A stretch of DNA of 64,000 bases, from assembly GCA_004026145.2 (NCBI GenBank), contig CP034976.1:10557469-10621468 (forward strand), in the 5' to 3' direction. Positions 38,701-49,366 of this stretch are shown piece after piece. The notes beneath the pieces were generated by a model. It had not been told where the DNA came from, searched no databases, and saw nothing but the letters and a program-made list of their open reading frames with translations. Positions within the stretch are counted from its first letter, which is position 1; every line of letters begins with the position of its first letter. A program made the translations under genes and the position numbers. Source of the stretch: Takifugu bimaculatus (taxonomy: Eukaryota; Chordata; Actinopteri; Tetraodontiformes; Tetraodontidae).

Positions 38701-41700
38701 CACTTAAAGGCACTAAGTGCGACACTCTGCGTTTGATAAAACGCTGAAGGGCTGGATGAGCAATAACACCTCAAAACTGCTACGGGATTATCAGGCGCTG
38801 GCAGGATTTAGCAGTTCTCACGTGTGAGCGTACGGCAGTGAGGGTCAAAGTTCAGATATTCCAACACAGTGGCATTCTTGAAGTGATAGGATCAGCGAGC
38901 CTGCATAAACACAGAGTGGTAGGTGCCTACTCCTTGGATCCATTTGATAGGTACATGCAGGCAAATCTGCCAAAGGTTTTTTCCCCAGTACATGTTAGTA
39001 CAAACAACACTTACAAACTCACCACAGCGGCGATAGGGTGAAGGGCGTTACAAGAGTGAGTTTTCTTTGTGGAGCAGATGGTGTCTCTGAAACGACTTTC
39101 AGCAGGGGGGGGAGGGGGGGCGCCGTCTCAAGGAGAACTGCTGTTTATTTGAAATGAGCCTTTAGGTAAACATGCTACAGGGTACACAGGGCCAGGTCAG
39201 CCTGTTTGAAGTGGATGAGCTCAGGAAAGAAACGGGTGGGTGGAGTGGGGGGAGAAGAAAAGAAGGCTGCCTTCAGAGGAAATGAGAACAGTGGCCTCTT
39301 TCAGCTGTTTCATCCTCTCCCTCTACCTCTGTCGCATCTAGAAAGGAGCACAAAGGCTGTATGGAATAAAAAATACACCGACGCAGATTGTGAGGAGCGC
39401 CAGCTCCCCCCCCTAAAATGTACTCAATCAAACCGCAATCGTTTTCCCCCTAAAAATGAAATTCTGCTGAAATATTACCACCCACTTCCTTACTGCGGGG
39501 GAACCTTTTGATGGTTTTGATGATGGCGACGCGTTGGCGTGACAACGAGCGAGTTTGGAGCTATTCTCCATCGGACAGGAATGCAACGTTCGGAGGGAGG
39601 GCCCGACCTGTGCCGTCTGCGGAGCCTGGATCCCAGCTTTGAAGCCGCTCGTGTGTTTCAACAGCTAACCGCTTTCAGATGGGACTGTAGTGTTTTATGA
39701 GCTGAGTAATGGCGATACCTACACATGTGCAGGGCTGGGGTCCCAAAAAGGGGAGAGGGGGGGAGAGAGGGAGGAAGGGAGGGAGAGTTGGATGAATCTC
39801 GTGGCGTTGATGAAAATGGAGGACGTGAGGATCATTTAAGTGCAGATTCCAAGAACAGCCAACCCAAAATATGGATAGTACGTGCACATTTATACGGCGC
39901 AATCTAAACAGTACTCTGCTCTCGCCGCTGGGCTGTTTTATTTAGCTGACAGGAAGTCATGGTTTGCGGTGTGTGCCGTTTCGCCAGCCTCAAACCTATA
40001 AAGGCGTCAAGCTCAAGAATGTCGAGGAGGCAGTGACATTTCGAAGCGTTCGGCAGTGACATTAGAGCGCTTTGTTCAAAAAACACCAAAGAAAGGGAGG
40101 GTTATTTACCGAAGGGCGCAAATAATGTGGCAAAGGGGCGCAGATGAGGAGCTCTGAGATGCCCGGCGAGGTTTAAAAAAGATTTTATGTGTCTGCCGAA
40201 GTTCCTCGCTTCTCTCTTTATGTACCCATGTAATTGAATTCTCAGGCCTCTGGATCAGGAACGTGTGAAGGAATGGCGAGCAGAGTCCCGTTTGATGTAG
40301 CACAACAATTGGACCTTCTCCTTCAGCAGTTTCGTTCTGAAACAAAACCGCGCTCGTGCGTTCCCGTAGCTATGACAGTTGTGCTGCTATTAAATGTCGC
40401 CGTGCCCTCACAACACGTCAGGTCTGGTCTTGACTTTGCACGGATAATTTTGTCTTTCCACAGAAATGTCAAGTGTACAATTAAGTCCTGTGTGCCTCAC
40501 ATGAAGGATACCCACCAGTGCCATAAACAGCGCAATCATTTCATGGCTGAGATGAAAAAACGATATTCCACTGTCTGTTCTAAAGCTTGCAAAAAAAAAA
40601 AAAAGAGCCCACTTGGAAAAGAGCTAAAGCTTGCTAAGGGGGGAACATGGGTTTATGTGGAAACATACCTTACACACTAAAATGTAATAACCTTTGAGTC
40701 TCCCGGTGTTTTACTTGGCTGAGTGAAGTGTGGGATCAAACGCAGACTGCGATCCAGCGGACTTTGCCAAAAATGTCAGCACTAAGCTTTGGGCTCCAGC
40801 TTTCAGGTATTTTCTTTCCTTTGGCTCAAGCGTGGAGCCAGACCAGCGTTAACCCTCAGAGGGGCTGCCCCCGAACAGCCACCGACACGCCGGCCACTGC
40901 TTTTACCAGCTACCAAGGGCACTTGCGCCGCACCATTGTTCTCCAAGATCTGGGATGGCTTCGATTCAGGAAGTTGACAGAAATCACACAGTTCACGACT
41001 CGATTGAGCCCTGCGAAGCGGCCCTGATATATCTCATAAATATCATAAAAAGCAGCAACAACAGGACGTAGATAACTCCAAAGGTGACAGAGGCGCTTTC
41101 TGTGCGTCTGCAGATAAGAGCTCCAACAATGACGGCAGCCACAGGACTTCTTTTGTCTAAATATATACTGATGTCATTTGCAATAGAATTAATTGTATAT
41201 GCAGCGAAGGTGTTAATTTCTTGAAGTACGTGGTCAAACGGGAATTTAGCATTGGCTCCTGCAAACGTCCATTGTTGGATCATTTCACAGTCCATAAACA
41301 ACACTTAGACTGGAGCGGCTAGATTTGGGATGCGTCACACTTTCCTGTCCCCTCACAAATTGTGACTTCCTAAACGAATGAGATATAATGTGTCGGCATT
41401 CGCAGCGATTAGACGAGACAAGACGAGATTTACAGATGCTTTTGTGAGACGTGATGGTTGGGAAAGACCAGTCTGACTTCTTGAGTTTGAAGACTTCTGG
41501 TGCTCCAAAGCCGAAGATCATCTAGAGTACAATTTGTATCTATTTCCGCATGTCGCTGTGCATTTAGGAGCGCTGTCATTCCTCAGCAGCAGGACTTGCC
41601 CTCATAGTCTCACAGCGCTCTTTTGAATATTATTTACTTTTCAAACACTAAGACAATGTTTTATTACCCACTGAGTAAAATGGCCAGCTGCCCAGAGCTA

Positions 41701-43176
41701 AAGAGTCAAGGTTTTCCACGTGACGTCGAACAGCTCTCGTGTTCTCCCCATGGCGAGAGGAGCCAGGGAAGGGGGGAATTAGAGTGAGAAAGTGAGCAGA
41801 CTGCTTCAAAGTGCTTCAGACAGAATAAATACACTCAGAAAAATAAACATTTGATCCACCAGCAGTGTCCTAATGTCTCTCTCCATTAGGCACGAGCCGA
41901 ACTGGCCGATCCTTGACTCTCGCCCAGAGAGGGAAAGAGAGGGAGAGAACAGGCATGTGGTGAATCCCACCGCCAACAGGAAGAACACGAGCATCTCGCA
42001 CCAGTGCTGCGTCTCAAAGGCAGCAAGGTGATGACGTTTACACTGACAGAGAAGTGAATGTTTGTTCTGGGCAAATGGAAACCAGTGTTGAGAAAAAAAT
42101 ACCCCCCCCCCCTCATGTTTGACAGCTGTTGCCGATTCATAAAGGATGTAAACAAGGGGCAGCGATCGATGCTCAATAGCAGAGGGGGGGTAAAAAGGCG
42201 AATTGCCCTTCCACTGCTACCTTCAGAACCTCTCAAAAGTCTCCCCTTTGAAACAACGCCCCCCCCCCCGACCACCTTCTCTCCACCCCAGCCCCTCTCT
42301 CACTGCTCCAGGATTCTGCTGTACAAACCAGGAACAGATGTCTGCCGGGGCCGTGCTGAAAGACCCCGCTGTTCTGGATGCCAGCCACATGCTTTTCATT
42401 CAGAGATGAAGGCTCACAGCCTGCCTTCTTCTGAAGCCAATTTCCAAAAAAAAAAAAAAAGAGAGAGAGAGAGAGAGGTGGAAAAAAAACAAACTCTCCC
42501 GACGCCTTCAACAGCAGGACACACAGGAGCGCACCTTTCTGTCTACCGCGCCGTGTGATGCTGGACCATTTCTCTGAAACGATGCCTCGACTGAAGAAAT
42601 TACCTGTTTTAAAGTTCATGTCTGCAGAGCGGAGCAAGATCTCATTTGCGGTCTCCGCTTTAAGATTACGCAGATATCCCAGGCTCGGGTCCAAACTCAA
42701 CAGCACTCGCTGGTGAACAGAAGATATACCCTCGTGTCACGTGTGGTGAAATTGTCCAAACACAACATCCACGGGCCAAATGAGGATTTTTACATACGCT
42801 GGGAAATTCTTACTCAGAGATTCCAAATGAATGTTAAAAAAAGGACTCTGCTTGGAAACACTTGCATTTAAAGTAGATTTAAAACAGCAGTGAGCTCTAT
42901 AAAGGTCTCTACAATTCCAAATAAATTAGCTTTCAGAGCTCTTCAGCCATCCAAGTGGATCCCTAAATCAGCTTCTTTTTTTTTTAAGTGTGATATCAGT
43001 AGCCTTTCCAAGAGGAAGAATAAAGGTCTTTGTTGTGGACGTTTAAAATGTTGACAAGTTCCCTCCTTAAGGGAAGGGAAGTTTAAGGACAAAGGATGGT
43101 GCTGAAAGGCTGAATTAGCCTGTCATTATTTGAGGCATCAGAGCGTGTCTGTTTTAAGCTCTAAAATGAAGCTTGG

Positions 43177-43230
<54 letters not shown>

Positions 43231-45919
43231 CGTGTGTGGCGTGCCTTCAGACTGTTGATGTTTCCAGAGGTGCAACACAGCGAACCCTCTCAGATCTCGG
43301 CCAGTAAAGAACACAGGTTTGGATAAATACGATGTTGGGAGACTTAAGTCTGCATTTCGTGTCTTAAATAAGTAAAGACTAGTCTTTTTGGATCGGGGGG
43401 TGGGGGGGTGACGGCAACCACAGATTCTTGGACCTGTTGAGACCTTCGGTGGCCCACAGGCCAGGTGAACCGTGTCATCCTGAGGAGTCAGGTAAAGTGA
43501 AGATGCTCCCGTACTGATATTCTACAGAAATATTCCTGCATGTCATCGTCCTCAATTCTTGCCGGAGCGTAAAGTATTTGTGCTTAAGGAGCTGATTTAT
43601 AGAAGACATTCACAGCTTTACACCAGCTGATGTTGGACACCACCTCGGCTCTCCCCCCCCCCCCTTCCAGCCGCAGTTGCAGCCCATCCTTCAGCCCATC
43701 CCCCTCCGGAACAGGGCGAGGGGATAGAGGGGTGAGGGTTCGGAGGCTCCACTGATATCAGAGCCCTTTTATAACTCCCAGCTCTGCGCTTTGAAGTCTC
43801 AGCCAGACAGCTCAGGAATCCTACTCCCCCATTTGACAATGGGGAGGGGGGCAGGGCCCAAACTAAACAGCGCGTTTGGCCAATCTCCTCCTCCACCAAA
43901 TGATCAGTAATGTTAGCAGCCCCTGCTGCTCACCACGCAGGACCACGTGAAGAACTGCTGAGAGCTGTTGTGACAAGATTCTCTGGAGGAGCAAGTCCAG
44001 ATGAAACCGATCTAAAAATCATCAAACGCTCTTTAGACATGATTTCCTGTGCTTTTCAGAATCTTGAACTAAATCCCAGACATCGAAGAATCTAATCTAA
44101 TTACATCTGTACAGCCTGTGACGACACAATCCGGTCCCAGGGGAGAAATGATTAATGCTCCATCGGATCAAACAGGCGCAGGGAAAAAAAAGATCCGAGT
44201 TCGAGCAGGCGGAGGCATCGTGCCTTCGGTCAGACAGGCGCACGTCGGCCCTGTGAAGCTGCTGCATCACAAAACTCTCAAGTCTGAGTTCAGACGCGCT
44301 TAAATGTTGCAAATACAACCTTCCAACCAAAGCTTCCAGAGTGCAGCCCTGCGCAGGGTTCCCCGTCAGAGGGTGACATTTTGCTAGCGTGCAGGGGAAA
44401 GGGGCGGAGTCGCCCATCTTTTGAAAATGGCGTTAACAGCTTTGAACTATTAGTTTTAATTTTCTAATGGAGAATTCTCAATTTTGTTCTGCATTTAAAT
44501 AAAGGACAATATCGGGAATATCTGGGCGGGAAAGGGGAGCTTTGTTGAGTTAACTTTCACCAAAAAAGCCGCTTTGGTTTGGTTTTATGATTATTCCGCC
44601 GAGCGCACTACATCACAATACTCCAGGTAAAAAAAAAGACTAACCACAAGAACAAATACCAGTCAAATCTTCAGTTATCATGTGCCAAACGCTGCATATA
44701 AATGCATGTCAGGATCAATATGTCACAGCAGACGTGACCGCAGTTGTGATGAGTTCACTTCCTCTCCGAGCAGTCTGCTTTGCTAAACACTGACAGTTAG
44801 GGGAGCCAAACTTTGACTGTAACTAATGAGGCCAAATGAATCATGAGAATGACAGAAGTGAGGGTGGAGCACGCCTGCTAATAAGTGTCAAGTGTCTGCC
44901 TTCAGTGGTTTCCCTCCGAGGGAGTCGGATCCAGACTCCTTTGAAGCAGAGCAGAGCTGACTTTTAATTTTCCCCAACTGGGTGGTTTACAGCCCTGATA
45001 TGATCTATAACTCTTTAGTATTACAACCAACCCACCTCAGAGATTCAGCTATTCTCTGTGAACCTCGGCCTCCCTCAGGTAGCCGACGATGTAATTTACA
45101 GAGATTATTAATTTAAGACATAGTGTGAGGCATTTCATGTGGGGGGGGTACACAGAGCTCAGCCTTATCCACACATGCACAGTATCATCTTGTTCTCAGA
45201 TCTTTCAAAATAACTAATTAAAAAAAAACAAAAACTGAAAACTTAATTGATCGAATTAGAAAACAAGCAGCTCCCTCAGAACTGTCCGTGATGAATGCTC
45301 CATTTAGGACACATCAAGAGAGGATTCCGTGACAAGGAAGAAGAATCCCCAACACCAAAGCAAAAGCGGGTTTCTTTGATGCTTACTAAACCCGGGTTCT
45401 TTCTTTTATCTTTTGGAGAGGCTGCTTCTCCAGAAACTTAAACTCGTTTAGTTTCAGACAGAACATGCAATCACAATAAAGTTATCTTGTGCAAATGATG
45501 AAGGGAAAATAATAGCAAAAGTCAACGCGATTCATACCTGCGCGTTCTTCAGCTTGTGGTCCGCTGCGCCGTATCTCTCACACTCCTCCACCCCTCTCCG
45601 GAGGAAAGCGTTCACGACAAAACTGTCTCCTGGGGAAAAAATAAGGAACATGAACATTCAACTGCAGATTTATGACTTTATTTTTTCATGATTAATTGTC
45701 CTCGGAGATCGGTTCTTACCCTCTGGGTTTTCTCTGCGCTTACACGCTTCAGTTGCGCCAGAAACAGAGATGCAGAACACATAAATTATATTATTTTTTG
45801 ACACAGATTATTTCTTTTGCGCGTGTTATACAATCAAATGACAGTTGATTAGTCGGGCGGTGTTTATTTCAGCATGAATTTGCAGCTTTCTTACCATGCT
45901 TTGACTGAAGTTTGCCCAT
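28374..45919 (-). CDS. nkd2: Naked cuticle homolog 2, Dishevelled-binding Wnt antagonist (10 exons)
   Basis: The product is a membrane-tethered inhibitor of canonical Wnt signalling that binds Dishevelled. In mammals NKD2 also escorts TGF-alpha vesicles to the basolateral membrane. Exons in coding order: 45919-45895, 45746-45720, 45629-45538, 31280-31220, 31112-30994, 29873-29778, 29692-29551, 29340-29283, 29190-29065, 28972-28374. The protein starts MGKLQSKH, a myristoylation-type N terminus identical to mammalian NKD2. It has one EF-hand (residues about 109-150, loop DFDNSGRVTKED) and the EFX segment MSSLMHTIYDVVDASVNHS. It continues with YCVDENTERRNHYLDL, then FLKSPKG, and ends in a His-rich tail closing HHYHQT. 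Length is about 447 residues, against 451 in human as I recall. The motifs favour NKD2 over NKD1. The exon 8/9 join needs a one-base correction, and the last intron is GC-AG. Confidence 0.95.
29778..29873 (-). other. nkd2: EF-hand exon of nkd2
   Basis: This 96-nt exon encodes the start of the conserved Dishevelled-binding EFX region, DLECDVSVEDDNRQEWVFT then LYDFDNSGRVTKE. The calcium-loop positions are D, D, S and T, with Asp from the next exon in place 12. It is bounded by CACACAG and AG|GTTTGT. Confidence 0.93.
32653..32730. repeat. (CA)n microsatellite, about 38 units
   Basis: A nearly perfect 78-bp CA tract in intron 3 of nkd2, the longest dinucleotide repeat in the window. Confidence 0.97.
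43179..43238. repeat. (TG)n(CG)n(TG)n alternating purine-pyrimidine tract
   Basis: Sixty bp of uninterrupted alternation: about 20 TG units, then CGCGCGCGCG, then TG again. This is in intron 3 of nkd2, about 2.3 kb from exon 3. Confidence 0.95.
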
Positions 45920-46260
45920 TCTCAAGTCTTGGATCAATAAAGACTCCCAAATCGGACAACAATTACTGCCTCGGCATGGTCACATTGTGTTTATTTCGCC
46001 TGAAGAAAACTCCAAAATAGTGCAGCAGCGAGCGTTGAATGCGGGTGTTGGTGGAGAGGCCAGTCTTCTCGGGATAAACCAGTAAAATGATGAAGGTGGG
46101 AGACGCGGCTCTCTCCAGGCGTCTCTTCGCTGCGATTGTGGGAGCGCGTCGAGCAGCGCGCGGCTCCGCGAGCCCCGTGCGTCAAGACACGCACTTCCGC
46201 TTCGGGATTTACAAAATAAAACGCCGCTCGCGACCGAAGCGAAGACGGAAATGAGGCCAA
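45895..46260 (-). promoter_or_regulatory. nkd2: nkd2 first exon and CpG-rich promoter region
   Basis: The nkd2 start codon is at 45919. About 170-300 bp upstream on the minus strand the sequence becomes strongly CpG-rich (46120-46230), with CGCGCGGCTCCGCGAG and an ETS-type ACTTCCGC at 46193. No TATA box is obvious. A CpG-rich, TATA-less start region fits a vertebrate developmental gene. The transcription start itself cannot be placed. Confidence 0.5.
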
Positions 46261-46269
46261 AGCTTCTAT

Positions 46270-46285
46270 GTCGCCCCCTGCTGAT
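46270..46285 (-). promoter_or_regulatory. CTCF-like motif upstream of nkd2
   Basis: GTCGCCCCCTGCTGAT resembles the reverse-oriented CTCF core (GCGCCCCCTGCTGG). It lies about 350 bp upstream of the nkd2 start codon. It is a motif match only. Confidence 0.35.
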
Positions 46286-46289
46286 AGGA

Positions 46290-49200
46290 AGCGGTAAACA
46301 CGTAAGCGTCGCCTACTTTAGGTAATTTAAGTGCCAGTAGACTGGAAAGTTATAGTGTTCCTTGGATTTATTTTCTATTTCAAGTGTAAAAGTACATTTT
46401 TAATTCTTAGTGTTTCCTTAGTTATGGAAAACATTAAGTAATAATGCAAGCTCATCCTCTGTCAGCAAGTGATTTATATTTTGTCAGACTAAAATAAATA
46501 GTAATGTGTGATATTATTTTGCACATCATATTCCTTTCTGCATTTACTTTACTAGTTTCTTCAATTCACCACTGGTTAGATTCCAATTTGTCTGCTGCAG
46601 TTCAACTGGAGCTCCTTTCCTGCTTGTTTATTCTAATATCTTACATTTTGGATTCATAATCTAAATATCTGAATGATAGCAGCTCACAGCCCTGTTGATA
46701 ATAATTATATGGTCTCTAACTCTCAAATTTCCTAATGTATTCTTTATAGGCAGAGTAGCTTAAGAACAATTTTGTTCAGGAGTGAACATCAGGAAGAACA
46801 TTTTGTTCTGGAACCTTCCTGTTATTAAAAGTATTTACATTTTCATTTGGAGAGGTGACGAAAAGCAGCCTGCTGCCCACGCTGCATACTCATCTACAGC
46901 ATGATGAAAACATGGGTTTGAAGTCACTGTTGTGCAAACACTGCACTGCCTGTGAAGAAGGAAAAACAAAGAGTCCTTTAACTTTCGTAGTGCTTCTATA
47001 ATTAGAAACAGAGCTGGTTACTTATTGCATTTAGTATTTTTACATTTGTATTTGTCCTCTTATCTTATTCCCCTAATTCTTACAGTATTAGAAATGTTGA
47101 TTCTCTTTGGCAGAACCGATTTCCTCCCCCTGGTTTAATAAAGTTTATTAATTTATCAGCTGGAGTGTGAACTAAACCCTTTTCTTATCTGTTGCCGTAT
47201 AGAGTGAGAAAGGTTTGCCAGGAGGAATTTAACCAGCACCTTTCCCCTGCTACCAAATAGAGAAGCAGGCCTGTCCCAGAATACCACCATGAACTGGGAG
47301 AACACCCAGTACTGCCTTCCTGTTTGACCCTCTGTTAGCAGGATGAGGACACTTACATGTTTCAGTGGTGAAAGATGAAAATGATTTGATCCCTCTAACA
47401 CTAATTATTAAGCAGGACACGTGTCCGCTTCCTGGTCCATTTCAAGGACCAGCCCACTTGCATATGGACAAAAGAAACCTCAACACGGACAAGAGGAGAA
47501 CAGACAAGAGGCAGGGAGCGTTAAAGTCGGCGTTCAGCCAGATGAAAGTTGGAGCTGGATTTATCATCAAAGGCCTGTCACATGGATGAAGAACTGGAAA
47601 GCCGGCACACAGGCTTTGTGTTTCTGGAGAGGACACGGCTCATCATCCCCGCAGAACTCCCTTTTTGATGTAATATAAACTCCTGAAGACTAAACCCTGA
47701 GACATTTATAAAATTAGTTCAGCGGTCAAACAATTAGAGTAATTATTGCCGCACTGAGTGATATTCTGTCGCTTTCAGCACTGAACAGCAAAAAGGGGAC
47801 TTTTTTTGTTTTCAAACTGCCTGAAACATTGATACACTGTGGAACAATAAGGCTTTTGGCTTTTCTTCTTCCTCCGTCTTGATTGCTTTTTAAAAGCTGC
47901 CAGGTTCTGGATCAACAACAGTCAAAGAGAAAATGCCTCCAGACAGAGCAATTATGGTCTTTACCGCGCCCTGTTTTGCAGCGCTCCTTTCCCATTTCGC
48001 TTCTCTCTACTTTGTGATTCCACTCATCTTCTGCAGTATAAAATCAGTGGAATTTATCAGTCGATACAGCAAATAATGACTTCTGGAATAAAATGTGCAA
48101 ATCCAAATGAAATAGGTGTTTAACATTCAGGAGCAGCTTTGAAGTGCAGGGGGAGGGAAGCCCAGGCACAAACAAAAGGCACATTGTCTTAAACCGGTCG
48201 GCGACAAGCAGAGCAAACACACAACGTGACGAGGACACACAGACAATAGATGAGCTTCCTGCTTGTGTGTCTAAAAATATTTCAAATGCCACTTGTCCGT
48301 GATGCTAATGCCAAAGACGCGACGCAATCGGTGTGCACCTGTGCATAGGATCGTTGTAAGAAGGCCTGCCCTTAAAAAGGCAGCACTTCCTGCTTTATGG
48401 CATTGACATTTCTGGATCAGCAGGTATTAAAATAAACCTGGGACTGTCTGAAGGTCATCTGCAGTCTGGTTTTATTAGTCTGGGCATTTGTTTTAATGCC
48501 CTTAGTGTGATGTCACAGTGCACATCTCAAAGAACACACGAACATAAATCAAAGTTTACTTACTGTGCCACAAGGCCTGCACGCCCCCTAGCGGTGACTC
48601 AAGGGAGTATTTTATCATCGCACCATGCAGTTGGTTTTTAAATAATATTGTAAACAAAATAGTTACAATGAACATATAAACACAATATTTGATATTGGCA
48701 TGTGAAGTATGATATTCTAATTTTAAAACATGCAAACATTATACACAAAAAAACATGCTTTAAGGGTGAGTTCTTACTTTTTTTTTGGGGGGGGGACATT
48801 TTCCAACAGTCTTCTCTTAAGATCCTCAAACTGGACAAATGCCAGTGAGAAAGAAAGTTACAGTATATTAGAAGTTAACAAAACCATTTAAAATAAAACT
48901 CTAAATTATCTTCCTTTTTCTGCAACATTATTCATTTCTCTTGTTTTTCTTTAAGCCATTTTTATACTTTAATCCAGCGAATAGTTTGATAGCAATGTGG
49001 GGGGGGGGAAGCAAAAGTGTTGCTAGTAAAAAAAAAAGCACAACAAAAAGCAAGTGTAATAAGGGTTAAAGCTTAACTTTGGTTGCTTTTTAAAAAGAAC
49101 TTTTAAACATAAGTCAACAACTGTATAAACTGCCTGTTTGAACATGAGATTTCAGCCAGCAAAGCTGCAGCACCAAGAAATTAACCTGAATAAAAGTTAT

Positions 49201-49366
49201 GTTAATATTTGTTAATACTAGCCACAATGTTCAAGAACGTGCTGCCAGCAAGTAAACCTCCTTGGCCGCATAGTTTCTTATCTATCTGTGGTTTTCCACA
49301 TTATGAACAAATAAGACCTGAACTGGAGAACATTCATTTGTCAGCCTTTAGGGCACCGCAGGAAGT
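46290..49366. other. Intergenic DNA between nkd2 and trip13
   Basis: No coding exon or recognisable transposon is seen in these 3.1 kb. It should include the trip13 3' UTR just below 49367. No AATAAA lies close on the minus strand; the nearest variant, ATTAAA, is at about 48970. A CTCF-like site lies at 48580-48597. Confidence 0.5.
48580..48597 (-). promoter_or_regulatory. CTCF-like motif between nkd2 and trip13
   Basis: CACGCCCCCTAGCGGTGA matches the reverse CTCF core (GCGCCCCCTAGTGGC) well. It is a motif match only. Confidence 0.35.

Larger units (their letters stand above)
31281..45537. other. 14.3 kb intron 3 of nkd2, candidate regulatory DNA
   Basis: This intron separates the third and fourth coding exons and is far larger than any other intron here. 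I found no exon in it on either strand. It contains long CA and TG/CG microsatellites, several short poly-A runs and much unique sequence with no recognisable transposon. Such a large, repeat-poor intron in a compact gene neighbourhood may hold enhancers; that is inference. Confidence 0.6.

Noticed and set aside
42058..42558. 166-codon + strand open frame in nkd2 intron 3
   Set aside because: It is made of homopolymer and GA-repeat translations (poly-K, poly-P, RERERE) with no domain.
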